DNA from: Clostridium sp. MCC353
GTDB lineage: Bacteria; Bacillota; Clostridia; Lachnospirales; Lachnospiraceae
NCBI RefSeq assembly: GCF_018785315.1
Contig: NZ_WQPN01000168.1
Span: 6,982-65,631 of the forward strand
Direction of reading: 5' to 3'
Length of the DNA stretch: 58,650 nt
Under the pieces are notes generated by a model. The model was given only the letters and a program-made list of their open reading frames with translations. It was not told the origin of the DNA and ran no database searches. This document shows, piece after piece, positions 34,898 through 44,581 of this stretch; position 1 is the first letter of the stretch; each line of letters starts with the position of its first letter. Position numbers and translations under genes: made by a program.

Positions 34898-35647
34898 ATG
34901 AAAAAAATATTGACTATAACAGCCGCCCTTTTAATCATCCTGTCCGGCTGCGCAAACCACACCAGCCCTCCTCCGCAGGCAGAAACAAAGAACGGGACAG
35001 CAGATGGAACGATAGAAAAACAGCTTCAAATCATTTCAGATAACTACCTATGGCCACCTGATCACTACAGCGGAACTAATCATATGTATGCTGTCACCGA
35101 CCTTGACCAGAATGGAAGGCTGGAGTTAATCTGCTCCATTCTACAGGGCAGCGGCCGGTATACGGACAGTGTTTATTATGAGGTAAAGGAAACTTTAGAC
35201 GGGCTGGAAGAATGTCCATTGGAAAACAGGGAACTGGATTCGGGAGCCGATCTGGTGACGGAAAGCGCCCCTGTATATTATGATCCTGAATATTGCGCAT
35301 ATTATTTCATTTTTGACGATCTGATAAAAGACGGTATGGATCTCAGTTATGAAAATAAGCGGGCAGTTTCCCTAGCTGACGGAAAACTCACCGAACAGAT
35401 TCTGGCATTTAAAACAACTCAATATGATGAACATTCGCCCATTTCCATCACCTGTGAAGATGCTATAGGAAGGAAAATCACTGAGGTTGAGTATAAGGGC
35501 ATAGCCGATACTGAATTTGGGGATTTGATAAAAAAAGAGGCCTGCTTTTCCTGGTTCAGTTTAAGTGATCTGGAATTGGAACCTCTTAATAAACCGGCGC
35601 TTTTGAACCGGCTCAGGCAATCCTATGAGGGATTTTTAATTCAATGA
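34898..35647 (+). CDS. Lipoprotein of unknown function
   Basis: A 249-residue lipoprotein: hydrophobic N-terminus MKKILTITAALLIILSGC with lipobox LSGC and a low-complexity, Pro-rich linker (TSPPPQ). After it MYAVTDLDQNGRLELICS is a motif common in clostridial secreted proteins with FG-GAP/VCBS-like repeats, where D-x-D/N-x-N-G binds calcium. The rest is acidic and unknown. AAAAAGGAA precedes ATG and a consensus promoter stands 77 bp upstream. Its 3' end overlaps the reading frame of the next small gene. Confidence 0.75.
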   Translation: MKKILTITAALLIILSGCANHTSPPPQAETKNGTADGTIEKQLQIISDNYLWPPDHYSGTNHMYAVTDLDQNGRLELICSILQGSGRYTDSVYYEVKETLDGLEECPLENRELDSGADLVTESAPVYYDPEYCAYYFIFDDLIKDGMDLSYENKRAVSLADGKLTEQILAFKTTQYDEHSPISITCEDAIGRKITEVEYKGIADTEFGDLIKKEACFSWFSLSDLELEPLNKPALLNRLRQSYEGFLIQ

Positions 35648-35670
35648 AATTCAGAGAGGTGGAAATATAT

Positions 35671-35964
35671 ATGACAGATAAGACGTTACATGAGACAGGC
35701 TGTAAAACCTGCTCCCAATTAACTGCATTAAAAATCAAAGTCCCTTCGGATTTACTGGCCTGCATCGGGATGATAAAATGCTTAATAGAAAACGGTGGTT
35801 TTGAGAAAGTGTCGTCTAATTTTGAATTGGAGAATCCTAAAACTCCGGATGGTTACTGGAAAGATGATTTGATGTATTACGCCATCCGGTGCAAAGAGTG
35901 CGGACAGCTTTATTCCTGTATCTGTGATACTTATCATGGAAGCGGGAAATTTGGGAAAGAGTAA
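35671..35964 (+). CDS. Small cysteine protein, unknown function
   Basis: A 97-residue protein starting at ATG 35671, preceded by AGAGGTGG. It has TGCKTC near the N-terminus and IRCKECGQLYSCIC near the C-terminus, two Cys pairs that may form one zinc site. No signal or membrane segment. It follows the lipoprotein gene by 23 bp, so probably cotranscribed. Small cytosolic proteins behind secreted ones can be immunity proteins, but nothing here marks the lipoprotein as a toxin, so I do not call it that. Confidence 0.65.
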   Translation: MTDKTLHETGCKTCSQLTALKIKVPSDLLACIGMIKCLIENGGFEKVSSNFELENPKTPDGYWKDDLMYYAIRCKECGQLYSCICDTYHGSGKFGKE

Positions 35965-36023
35965 ACTAGAGTGTGTCTGAAAATTAGGCCTAAAAAATAT
36001 AGGCAAAAAAATAAAACTTTTCC

Positions 36024-36052
36024 TTGCATTTTTCTCACTTTCATGATATTAT
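36024..36052 (+). promoter_or_regulatory. tRNA-Glu promoter
   Basis: TTGCAT (36024-36029), 17-bp spacer, TATTAT (36047-36052), about 20 bp before the tRNA. Confidence 0.65.
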
Positions 36053-36072
36053 ATCCAAGTTCGCTTCATTAA

Positions 36073-36144
36073 GGCCTATTGGTCAAGCGGTTAAGACACC
36101 GCCCTCTCACGGCGGAAACCCGGGTTCGATTCCCGGATAGGTCA
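36073..36144 (+). tRNA. tRNA-Glu (CTC)
   Basis: Cloverleaf: acceptor GGCCTAT with ATAGGTC, anticodon stem CCGCC/GGCGG with loop CTCTCAC (anticodon CTC), T arm CCGGG TTCGATT CCCGG. Discriminator A; CCA is not encoded. This is the less common Glu isoacceptor, reading GAG. Confidence 0.93.
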
Positions 36145-36147
36145 GAT

Positions 36148-36178
36148 TGCTGCTGCATGTATTGCAGCAGCATTTTTT
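36148..36178 (+). terminator. Terminator of tRNA-Glu
   Basis: TGCTGCTGC pairs with GCAGCAGCA across 7 nt, followed by six T. Its last bases overlap the stop codon of the YesN-type gene on the other strand. Confidence 0.88.
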
Positions 36179-37709
36179 ATTCCATAGAATCTTGTTTTTT
36201 CTTTCCCTGTTCCCCCAGTTTTTCCCTGTATTGTGACGGATACTGCCCCATCATCCGGTGGAAGACCGTACTGAAATACAACTGGTCAAATCCCACCTGT
36301 TCCGCAATATCTTTAATAAATGCAGCCGGATTCTCTTCCATCAGGGAAACCGCGGTATCGATCTTCTTCCTCAGCACATATTCTTTAAACGATCCCCCGG
36401 AATAGGTGCGGAACAATTTGCTGATATAAGGCTGGCTGACGCCGAACATCTGCCCGATTTCCTGAAGGGACGGATTTTCCTTCAGATTATGGCTGATCCA
36501 GGACGTGATCTGACGGTAAAGCGTTTCCGCCCGCTTTTGGGAATCCGCCTTATTCTCTTCCTGGCAGAGAAAGACTTCCCTGAACCCCTCCCATATATTT
36601 TTCTTCAATTCGTCAAAATTCCTGGAAATCTGCACGCTTTCATCAATCTGCTCATTCATGCCGGTCACATCCAGATGCATGTTCTCAATCTGATTCCATT
36701 TTCCGATAATGAGGTAACAGGCGGTTTTTATCTCATATACTGGCCGGTCCTCTCTCTCCCAGCATTGAAACAACTGTTCAAAACTCTGTTCAAACTGCCT
36801 GCCGTTTTTTAAATAAAAGGAAGACGTCAGTTTGTCCATCAGTTCCTGATCCATGTTCCCTCTTACCGGCATTTCCGATTTATCAGACGGGTATCGGAAC
36901 TTCCTGCTTTTCTTCAGGCTCACCCTTCGTTTTAAAAAATGATATAACTGCTTAATCGCAGCAGTCATATCATTAGAAGCCACAATATCCTCTCCGGTGA
37001 CCGAAGTGACAGTTCCTTTGGTTCTATCGTCAGCCATGAAAACGGTCTGTATTTTATCCAGATTGGTTTCTTTCCTTTCCCTGCTTTCCAATCCTTCCAG
37101 CAGAACCACCGCATTTTTATAAGGCACAGCGCAGATAGCCTTATCCCCCAGTTTTTTTATCTGCCGCCCCGCCTCTTCCATCAGAAGGTCCTTGTTTCCG
37201 TTTCTGTGAAGCATCATGATGCGGACAAATGGAAATGGAAAATAGACAGCAGTCTCTATCACCGCGTCCTCTTCCTCCATTCCTCCTAAAAACAGGAATT
37301 CAAGATGTTTCCGCCTTTTCGTACGGTAATCCTGCATCAGGGTATCCCGGATCCTCTCCATCACCTTGAAAAATTCTTCCCGGTTAATGGGCTTTAACAA
37401 ATAGTCCACCGTATTTAACTTGATGGCCTCCTGGGCGTATTCAAACATCTTGTATCCGCTGATAATCACGGATAAAAGCTGTGGGTATTCAGATCTGGCC
37501 TGGTGGATCAGTTCCAGACCGGTCATTCCGTTCATCTTGATATCGGAGATCAAAAGGTCGGGGCCCGTCATGCGGATCTGTTCCAACGCCTCTTCCCCGT
37601 CTTCACATAATCCGACTACCGCATAACCTCCTGCTTCTTCTACCAAAGTCTTGATATATCTGGCTACAGGAGGTTCGTCTTCCGCGATCAATACTTTAAA
37701 CTGAAGCAT
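36177..37709 (-). CDS. YesN-type response regulator, second system
   Basis: A 510-residue regulator: receiver domain with AEDEPP, phospho-acceptor Asp in ISDIKMNG and LLKPIN, and a C-terminal AraC double helix-turn-helix (LQEIGQMFGVSQPYISKLF, IKDIAEQVGFDQLYFSTVF). ATG 37709 has AAAGGTGG 6 bp upstream; GTG 37718 in frame is less likely. Its start overlaps the kinase gene by 14 bp. With that kinase it should activate the GH106-type operon in response to an oligosaccharide (inference). Confidence 0.92.
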   Translation of the reverse strand: MLQFKVLIAEDEPPVARYIKTLVEEAGGYAVVGLCEDGEEALEQIRMTGPDLLISDIKMNGMTGLELIHQARSEYPQLLSVIISGYKMFEYAQEAIKLNTVDYLLKPINREEFFKVMERIRDTLMQDYRTKRRKHLEFLFLGGMEEEDAVIETAVYFPFPFVRIMMLHRNGNKDLLMEEAGRQIKKLGDKAICAVPYKNAVVLLEGLESRERKETNLDKIQTVFMADDRTKGTVTSVTGEDIVASNDMTAAIKQLYHFLKRRVSLKKSRKFRYPSDKSEMPVRGNMDQELMDKLTSSFYLKNGRQFEQSFEQLFQCWEREDRPVYEIKTACYLIIGKWNQIENMHLDVTGMNEQIDESVQISRNFDELKKNIWEGFREVFLCQEENKADSQKRAETLYRQITSWISHNLKENPSLQEIGQMFGVSQPYISKLFRTYSGGSFKEYVLRKKIDTAVSLMEENPAAFIKDIAEQVGFDQLYFSTVFHRMMGQYPSQYREKLGEQGKKKQDSME

Positions 37710-39453
37710 CTTTACCACCTTTTTCTTTTAAACAGGAAGATAAAACCACAACGGCTCCCCCTGCCTGAGCATTTGAGAAGGAATATGTAAATCCCTCATA
37801 ATAAAGATCCAAACGGGCAATGGTATTCCTCACGCCGATCCCGCCCGTCCGGGCTGCTTTTTTAGTTCTGTCATAATCATTTTGAATGAAATTTTCCACT
37901 TCTTTATTCAGCGAATCCAGGCTGTCTTTGGTGAATCCCTTTCCATTGTCGGAAATGACGATCTTCCAGCGGTCATTTTCCAATTCTCCGCTCAAATGAA
38001 CGTGGATGGACCGGTGTTCCTTATCAAATGCGTGTTCCAGCGCATTTTCCACAAAGGGCTGGAGAACCAGTTTGGGAAGTTCCAGGGATTCCAGCCTCTC
38101 ATCCAGGCTGATCCGGTAACTGAGTTTATGCTCATATCTGAGCTTCATCAGTTCCAGATAGGATTCAATATTGTCAAATTCCTCTGCAAACGTGGAATTG
38201 CTGTACGGATCGGAAATGGAATACCGCAAAAGCTCCGACAGCTTGATGCAGGCATCATTGATCCGGTTATTGCCGCTTTCCAGCCCCATGATCCCAATCA
38301 CATTCAGCGTATTGTACATAAAATGAGGGTTCATCTGGGACTGCAGGGCCCGGAACCGCTCCTCCATCTGCAGGCTCTTGTACACAATGGTTTCATTGAT
38401 CATAAAATTCAGCCTGTTTCTCATATCCGCAAAGGCATGGCACAGGTATTCGATCTCATAATAGTCGTGGTATTCTTCAAACTCCGATTCCATATCCAGA
38501 TTATCCAGCGTAACCTTTTCCAGCCTCTTTGTAAAGGCGATTAATGGGCGGGACAGCTTTCTGGAATAGATGACAATACAGCAGATCATGATGGCCAGCA
38601 TCACAATTCCCTGCACAATCAGCGGTAAAAATGCGTCCATAGCTTCTTTCAGTACGTCCGCCTTTGTTTTCGCCATCATGATAGTGATTCCGGTGGAAGG
38701 CGAATCTTTTGAAACCATCAGATACCGTCCATAATCCTGTTCCCCGGGAAACAGCCCGTTTTCGTAGATCACCCGGTCTTCCGACAATACCCGGACCCCT
38801 GCGTGAAACAGGCTGCTGCTTTCAAAGACATAAGACAGTTGATCCATATCCGCCTGAACGATTATGTATCCGATAATGCTGCCCGGATCACGGATCGCCC
38901 GTCCAAGTCCAATTACATCCGTATCATGTTCAAAAAACGCATTTTTACCCACAGGAAGCAAAAGCTCCGCCCCTTCCTTCTCCTGCACGCCGGGAAGCCA
39001 GGGAAGTCCGTCTATGAGATTCTGGTCAATCCTGCTGCCATAATGATAATCGATATTATAATGATAATTGCTGATAAAATAACCTTCCGGGTTAAAAAAG
39101 ATCACCTGGTAAATGGAATTTGCCAAAGAGTAGGTGACCATATTGTCCACCAGAATCCTGTAATACTCCCTCTGGCTCTGAGGCGTTCTGGAATTGTAAT
39201 ACAGCTTTTTGGTGGTGGCATAGAAATCCCCCCGGCTCAAAAGATCGATGGAGATAAACGCCATATCGCTGTAAATCCGGTCCATCTGGGCGGACACCGT
39301 TTCCGCGGAGGAGGTCAGCCTGGACATGGTATTTTTTTCTGTTTCATAGTACCGGTTAATTCCGAATGCGGTTAAAAAGCCGATGACGGGAATCAGGGCT
39401 ATTACCAGATAGGAAACAACCAGCTTTTGCAGGAAATTCTTTGTTTTTTTCAT
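37696..39453 (-). CDS. YesM-type sensor histidine kinase, second system
   Basis: A 585-residue membrane sensor. Residues 10-30 and about 285-305 are transmembrane; the extracytoplasmic region between them is long (about 250 residues), probably a dCache-like sensor. After a HAMP-like part comes QSQMNPHFMYNTLNVIG with the phosphorylated His, then a HATPase domain with ISDNGKGF. AAGGAAG precedes ATG. It follows the GH106-like gene by 11 bp and is coupled to the YesN regulator. Confidence 0.92.
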   Translation of the reverse strand: MKKTKNFLQKLVVSYLVIALIPVIGFLTAFGINRYYETEKNTMSRLTSSAETVSAQMDRIYSDMAFISIDLLSRGDFYATTKKLYYNSRTPQSQREYYRILVDNMVTYSLANSIYQVIFFNPEGYFISNYHYNIDYHYGSRIDQNLIDGLPWLPGVQEKEGAELLLPVGKNAFFEHDTDVIGLGRAIRDPGSIIGYIIVQADMDQLSYVFESSSLFHAGVRVLSEDRVIYENGLFPGEQDYGRYLMVSKDSPSTGITIMMAKTKADVLKEAMDAFLPLIVQGIVMLAIMICCIVIYSRKLSRPLIAFTKRLEKVTLDNLDMESEFEEYHDYYEIEYLCHAFADMRNRLNFMINETIVYKSLQMEERFRALQSQMNPHFMYNTLNVIGIMGLESGNNRINDACIKLSELLRYSISDPYSNSTFAEEFDNIESYLELMKLRYEHKLSYRISLDERLESLELPKLVLQPFVENALEHAFDKEHRSIHVHLSGELENDRWKIVISDNGKGFTKDSLDSLNKEVENFIQNDYDRTKKAARTGGIGVRNTIARLDLYYEGFTYSFSNAQAGGAVVVLSSCLKEKGGKDASV

Positions 39454-39464
39454 AGAAATCTTCC

Positions 39465-42400
39465 TTATTTACCGGGTATGACATAGAGCAGCGGCTCGGT
39501 TAATATACCGTTTTCGTGAAGCCGGTAGGTATACGTCCAGGATGTTCCCTGGGTTCTCCACGTTTTAGGCCCCCAATATGCCTCTTTTTCATCACAGTTA
39601 TGAAGCTGTCCGAACATGTTAATCCTGGTTCCATAGAGCAGGATCGTAATTTCATGGGTTCCGGCAGCCAAAATGCCCAAATCAGCTCTGTAAGGTTCCA
39701 TAAATACGGCATCACAGTACGTTCCATCCGCCCATACATCCATCAAAGCGCCGCGGTAATTGGGAATCTCCAGAATTCCCCTGCCTTTTGGCGTATCCAC
39801 CTTCACATGGTAGGCAAAATTTCCTCCATAAAACGGAAATCCCTGGACAGAATAATCTCCAAAGCCGATCTTCTGGGGCTTTTCAATTATAACTGACCGG
39901 CCTCCCCCTGTAAACACGGAAAAACAGCCCAGCAGATAGCACCATTCCAGATTCGTTTTGGACCCGAAAGGAATTGTCATTTTAAGCCGGTTGATTCCTT
40001 TTTTCACTTTTCCCAGCCCAATTTTCCGTATGGAATCATCTAAATAGTTACCTCTGCTGTTTTTTTCCTTTCCGGGTTCCCCATTCCATTCTACGGTTAC
40101 ATCCTGATCCCCTTCAAAAGCCAGGCAGACATCTATAGCCTCTGTTTCCGATTCCACTTCAAACAGAAGTTCCACACAGTGTTCTTTCACCGGTTCTCCT
40201 GATTCCAGCCAGGGTTGTGGAAAGCTGTCGGTTCTCATCCCATATCCCGCCTGTTTCCTGATCCGGTTATCGATCCGCAGCAGTTCTTCCCGTTCCTGCC
40301 ACTGCCCCTGATCCAGCCGGTAACGGGCCATATCGAGGAGCAGGATGTTGGGCTCTTTCAGGCTGTATTCTGTGCGGGGCGGAAAACGGATGCAGGTTCC
40401 ACAGGTATTTAATTCATGGGATGGGAGTTGTTTCAAATTGAAGCAGGGAAGAAGACTGGGCATCGGGGCGGATGAATTCTCTTGGATAGAAGTCCCTTCC
40501 GGAACGGCTGTGCTTTCGAGAATTCCTTCCGGCACCAGCCTGAGCAAAAGGGAATCATGGCTGTAAAAGAACGTATCGATTCTGGTTTTATTTCCTTCCA
40601 CTGCTGATTCCATTTGATAAATTCCACCTGTCATCGTATCGTAGACAAATACCTGAAATCTCCCCTTCACATATACTGATATTTTTTTAGTATTCACTTC
40701 CCGGCCCAGATTTTCCGTTTCCATGGCATTTATGATCCTGCCGTTTGCCAAAAACAGCCAGCGGACGCCTCCATCGTCCCTCATCTGGTACAATAGGTTC
40801 TCTTCCGGAAGATACCGTTCATTGACAATCATCACTTCGCAGAATGGTTCCAATACCTCTTTAATTTTCTGTCTCTCAAATCCAGTCCGCAGGCATTTTC
40901 CCGCAAATTCCACCGCCTCTTCACTGGCCATTCCATCCACATACCCGGGAAGGTCTCCGGCGAAAATAACCGTTCCCCCCTGTTTTCTAAATTCCTTCAA
41001 TATAGAAAGGGTCGTCCTCCGCATTGTAACCAAGCCGGGCACGATCACGGCCTCATATTCCATCTCTCCCACACACAAATTTTTCCCCCGCGCTCCGCCG
41101 TATTGACGTGGCAGCAGGGCTTCGGAAATATAGTCAAAATCACACAGGCCAAATAAAAGCCATTGGGTTATATCTGAAAAATTGCGCTCCAGTTCCCGGC
41201 GTTTTTGGGCGTTGGCTGAATCCGGCCCCATGTACATCCAATAGCTTTCTATGGGATGGATTACCGCCATCCTAACTCTGGCCTTTCCCCTGGTCATCAC
41301 CGTATTCAGCCTGGCAAAATGGTCTTCGATCAAGCGGTAACGCCGATACCAGGGCGAATGGGCGTCAATGGGGGCGGGATAATCCCGTTTGGATTCCCCT
41401 CCCATGTACATCCAGGACAGATGGGGAACCCGCACTGTAACACCCAGCGCCGCCTGCCAGTCCCCCTGGTGCTTGTGTCCCCGGAAATCGAAATTCCAGT
41501 TTGTCACTCCGTACAATTCGCTGATTACGCCAGGACAGCCAAACTGCCTTGAAGCGCTCTGGGCCTGTTTTGCCGTGGTGTATTCATGCCGGTCTGCCAG
41601 CATATCGATACCCGGCAGCCCAAATTCCCGGTAAGAACGCATTGCCTCTCCGATATGCCGGGACTGGGAATCCAGAGTGGGCTCCATCATCAGATGGCCG
41701 GTCATCATAATCCCGTGTTCCCGGCACCAGCGCCCGATTGTTTCAGCATAAGAACAGGTAAACTGTTCCGAAATGAAGTCCAGATAGCGGTAACGGGTCA
41801 CAAACGGCCTCCCGTCCTCCCTTTCCCAGAAAATTTCAGGCAGGCGCTCCAAAATACCCTCTCCATACCTCTGCCCATATAATTTATCCGTCCGCTCCGT
41901 ATAGGGGATGCCCACTTCCCGGTCCGCCCGGGGAAACGGCAGGGTTTCAAAACGGTTCATCTGGGGCTCGTCGGTAAATATGGCGGGAACGGTTTTAGAA
42001 AATTCTTCTCCCACCTCCCTGTAATACACATCGTGGGTGACCTGGGTAAACCTTTTTATGGCTTCCGGGTTCAGCACATCCACATAGGCGGAATCGTTGA
42101 ACCAGGACAATTCCCCGGTCACGATTAAATACGCATACCAGATATCCGCCTCTTGTTTACAGCCCACAAACTCCCGGCCCAGCGGACAGGCTTCATACTC
42201 CGCCAGATTTTCTCCACTCAGCGTCACCCTGTATTTCATCAGGAGACGGGCGGTTCCATCTGCGGTCACCCTTCTGGGCGGCAGATTTCGTTCCACCATT
42301 TGTCCATCTTCATAGATATTTTTAGAAAATAAAAGATACCGGTTTCTGAATCCTTCTTCCCTGGTTACCCGCCCGCCGCCGTAACCGGAAGGCCACTTGT

Positions 42401-42680
42401 CTTCATCGTACAGCCATGTCAGCAGGTCCTTTTCTTTTCCCAAACGGCAGCAGTATTTGACACATTCCATAAATTCGTCTTCCAAATAGGGCGTATCAAG
42501 TCCGATGCGGGAATGAATATGAAATCCTCCCATGCCCATTTCCTTAAAATCCTCTATCTGTTTTTTCAGGATTTCCTTTTTTACCTTTCCATTCCACGCC
42601 CAGAACGGGGCCGCCCGGTATTCCTTGCCGGGATTTTTAAATTCCTGATCAGTCAGTCTATTTTCTTTTTTATAAAGCAT
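39465..42680 (-). CDS. Large glycoside hydrolase, GH106-like
   Basis: A 1071-residue cytosolic protein with no signal peptide. The N-terminus (YRAAPFWAWNGKVKKEI, MGMGGFHIHSRIGL, LYDEDKWPSGYGGG) matches the GH106 alpha-L-rhamnosidase-like family; further conserved parts are PAIFTDEPQMNRFETLPF, HLMMEPTLDSQSRHIGEAM and MYMGGESKRDYPAPIDAH. C-terminal beta domains (from about 800) contain galactose-binding-like segments. The TDEPQ glutamate is a candidate catalytic residue. With a lipoprotein/permease importer upstream and YesMN downstream, it probably trims rhamnose-containing oligosaccharides inside the cell; specificity is inferred. Confidence 0.85.
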   Translation of the reverse strand: MLYKKENRLTDQEFKNPGKEYRAAPFWAWNGKVKKEILKKQIEDFKEMGMGGFHIHSRIGLDTPYLEDEFMECVKYCCRLGKEKDLLTWLYDEDKWPSGYGGGRVTREEGFRNRYLLFSKNIYEDGQMVERNLPPRRVTADGTARLLMKYRVTLSGENLAEYEACPLGREFVGCKQEADIWYAYLIVTGELSWFNDSAYVDVLNPEAIKRFTQVTHDVYYREVGEEFSKTVPAIFTDEPQMNRFETLPFPRADREVGIPYTERTDKLYGQRYGEGILERLPEIFWEREDGRPFVTRYRYLDFISEQFTCSYAETIGRWCREHGIMMTGHLMMEPTLDSQSRHIGEAMRSYREFGLPGIDMLADRHEYTTAKQAQSASRQFGCPGVISELYGVTNWNFDFRGHKHQGDWQAALGVTVRVPHLSWMYMGGESKRDYPAPIDAHSPWYRRYRLIEDHFARLNTVMTRGKARVRMAVIHPIESYWMYMGPDSANAQKRRELERNFSDITQWLLFGLCDFDYISEALLPRQYGGARGKNLCVGEMEYEAVIVPGLVTMRRTTLSILKEFRKQGGTVIFAGDLPGYVDGMASEEAVEFAGKCLRTGFERQKIKEVLEPFCEVMIVNERYLPEENLLYQMRDDGGVRWLFLANGRIINAMETENLGREVNTKKISVYVKGRFQVFVYDTMTGGIYQMESAVEGNKTRIDTFFYSHDSLLLRLVPEGILESTAVPEGTSIQENSSAPMPSLLPCFNLKQLPSHELNTCGTCIRFPPRTEYSLKEPNILLLDMARYRLDQGQWQEREELLRIDNRIRKQAGYGMRTDSFPQPWLESGEPVKEHCVELLFEVESETEAIDVCLAFEGDQDVTVEWNGEPGKEKNSRGNYLDDSIRKIGLGKVKKGINRLKMTIPFGSKTNLEWCYLLGCFSVFTGGGRSVIIEKPQKIGFGDYSVQGFPFYGGNFAYHVKVDTPKGRGILEIPNYRGALMDVWADGTYCDAVFMEPYRADLGILAAGTHEITILLYGTRINMFGQLHNCDEKEAYWGPKTWRTQGTSWTYTYRLHENGILTEPLLYVIPGK

Positions 42681-42778
42681 ATTCTCCTCCCATGCACACC
42701 TGTTTTTATGTATATCCGTCTTTCGGTGTTTGGATTTATTGGACGCTTGTATCCGCCTGTCATTTTCCCGTTTTATCT

Positions 42779-43615
42779 CTATCCTTTCACGGAACCCATA
42801 GTCATTCCTTCCAATATCTGCTTATTTAAAAACAGATACAGAATCAGCGGCGGCAAAGAAACCGTCACCACAGCGGCAAACAAATGCCCCCAGTCCGTTG
42901 TAAAGGCCGATTGGAACAGGTAAACGCATAACTGCACCGTCGTGTTTTTCGATCCCGACATGTAATACAGCGGATTTGAAAAATCGTTGTAAACCACCAC
43001 AGAGCGGAGAATAATAATCGTAGCCGTTATGGGCTTCAAAAGAGGAAATATAATATAAAAAAACAATTTGACCGCTCCGCAGCCGTCAATGACCGCAGCC
43101 TCATCAATCTCTTTTGGAAGTCCCGCTATATACCCTTTGTACAGCATGGTGGAAAATGGGAATAGGGTGGCAATTTCCACCAGAACCAGCCCGGGCAGGG
43201 AACCGGCCACATGGAGTTTGGTCAGCATCCAATACGTAGGAATCACCGACGGCGGCACGATGAGGCCGGCCAGAATCAGGCTGTGGGACATTTTTGTAAT
43301 CCTGTCATTTCTCCTCTGGATCACAAATGCCGCCATAGCTGCCACCAGGATCAGAATCCCGATGGACAGCACGGTTAGTTTAACGCTGTTCCACAAAGAG
43401 AGCAGAAACACATGGTCATTGTATTCAAATATGTATTTATAATTTTCGGTCAGATACCATTCTTTGGGAAGGCCGATGGACAATCTTGCCGCCTCTTTTT
43501 TCGGTTTAAATGAATTTATGATGATGAAGTAAAAAATAACCCAATGAAGAATGACTGTAGCCAGAACTGCGGCGATTTCCAAAACCCTTCCTGCCAAACT
43601 CCTTTTTTTAACCAT
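42779..43615 (-). CDS. Oligosaccharide ABC importer permease (MalG type)
   Basis: A 278-residue permease with six hydrophobic helices and the inner-membrane binding-protein-dependent motif EAAVIDGCGAVKLFFYIIFPLLKP. It is the second permease of the CUT1 importer. Its ATG overlaps the stop of the first permease (TAATG), so the two are translationally coupled; GGAGGTGGAG lies before it. A 98-bp gap separates it from the GH106-like gene. No ATPase gene is present, so a shared MsmK-type ATPase encoded elsewhere is expected. Confidence 0.92.
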   Translation of the reverse strand: MVKKRSLAGRVLEIAAVLATVILHWVIFYFIIINSFKPKKEAARLSIGLPKEWYLTENYKYIFEYNDHVFLLSLWNSVKLTVLSIGILILVAAMAAFVIQRRNDRITKMSHSLILAGLIVPPSVIPTYWMLTKLHVAGSLPGLVLVEIATLFPFSTMLYKGYIAGLPKEIDEAAVIDGCGAVKLFFYIIFPLLKPITATIIILRSVVVYNDFSNPLYYMSGSKNTTVQLCVYLFQSAFTTDWGHLFAAVVTVSLPPLILYLFLNKQILEGMTMGSVKG

Positions 43616-44481
43616 TACAGCTCCACCTCCTTTTTCGATACATAAGAGTTAACCGGGTAAATGATCAGGGCAATGAGCACGAACAGGATCACATTTCCCG
43701 CAGTAGCCAGGCCGTAATTCCCTCTTGCAAACAGCTTATACACCACTGTCCCCAGCGTTTCCGTGGCATATCCCGGCCCGCCTTCCGTCATCGTCCAGAT
43801 CAAATCATAATTTTTAAAGCCGCCGATCAGTGAAAGGGTGAGTACCGAGTTGATGGAAGGCACTAACAGAGGCAGTGTGATCCTGAAAAACTTCTGTATG
43901 GCATTTGCCCCATCTATGGCCGCCGCCTCATAATAGGTCTGGGAAATTGAGCTGATGCCCGCAATATAAATGACCGTAGTCACCCCGATGCCCTTCCAAA
44001 AATCCACCAGCATAACGGAAAAGAGCGCCATATCCGCGTCTGTCAGCCATTTGATTTTTTCCAGGCCTACAGCGGCAAGGGCCTGGTTGATCAGCCCGTT
44101 TGTAGGATGCATTAAACTGGAAAACGCGATTCCCACCGCCACATTGCCAAGCAGGGTGGGGAAAAATATGACGCTTTTCAGATAGGAGGCGCTTTTTATC
44201 CGGCTGCACAGCCCCAGGGCGATCAGCATACCCAGAATTACCTTGGATAAACTGGTGGTAAATGCAAAGATAAAGGTGTTGGAAACAGACGCCTTAGTAT
44301 TGGTCTGGCTGAAAAATGTAAAGAAATTTTCCAGACCGATAAAGGTGGAATCCATCAGATTCCATCTGGTCATGGAAAAATAAAAGGATGCAAATGTGGG
44401 CACTGCGAAAATCAGCACATAGATAAAAACACCCGGCGCTGCCATCCAATAGGTATAGCTCTTCTTATTTTGTGTATTCAT
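43615..44481 (-). CDS. Oligosaccharide ABC importer permease (MalF type)
   Basis: A 288-residue permease with six helices and the EAA motif EAAAIDGANAIQKFFRITLPLLVP. ATG 44481 is chosen because AAGGAGAGA precedes it; the open frame extends 51 codons upstream without a ribosome site and includes a low-complexity stretch. It lies about 100 bp after the binding-protein gene. CUT1 importers take up di- and oligosaccharides. Confidence 0.9.
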   Translation of the reverse strand: MNTQNKKSYTYWMAAPGVFIYVLIFAVPTFASFYFSMTRWNLMDSTFIGLENFFTFFSQTNTKASVSNTFIFAFTTSLSKVILGMLIALGLCSRIKSASYLKSVIFFPTLLGNVAVGIAFSSLMHPTNGLINQALAAVGLEKIKWLTDADMALFSVMLVDFWKGIGVTTVIYIAGISSISQTYYEAAAIDGANAIQKFFRITLPLLVPSINSVLTLSLIGGFKNYDLIWTMTEGGPGYATETLGTVVYKLFARGNYGLATAGNVILFVLIALIIYPVNSYVSKKEVEL

Positions 44482-44581
44482 AGGCTGTCTCTCCTTTATT
44501 AAAACCGCCCCCAATCTGTAAAAACATCCGGCGTTTTCCACAAACTGAGGGCAGGTATTCCATTTCATATATTTCAGGCAT

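Noticed and set aside
34898-35964. Toxin-immunity pair
   Set aside because: The lipoprotein shows no toxin domain and the small Cys protein no known immunity family; the arrangement alone is not enough.
43970-44209. Extra frames antisense to ABC permease genes
   Set aside because: Long antisense frames are common opposite hydrophobic genes; none has a start site or recognisable domain.
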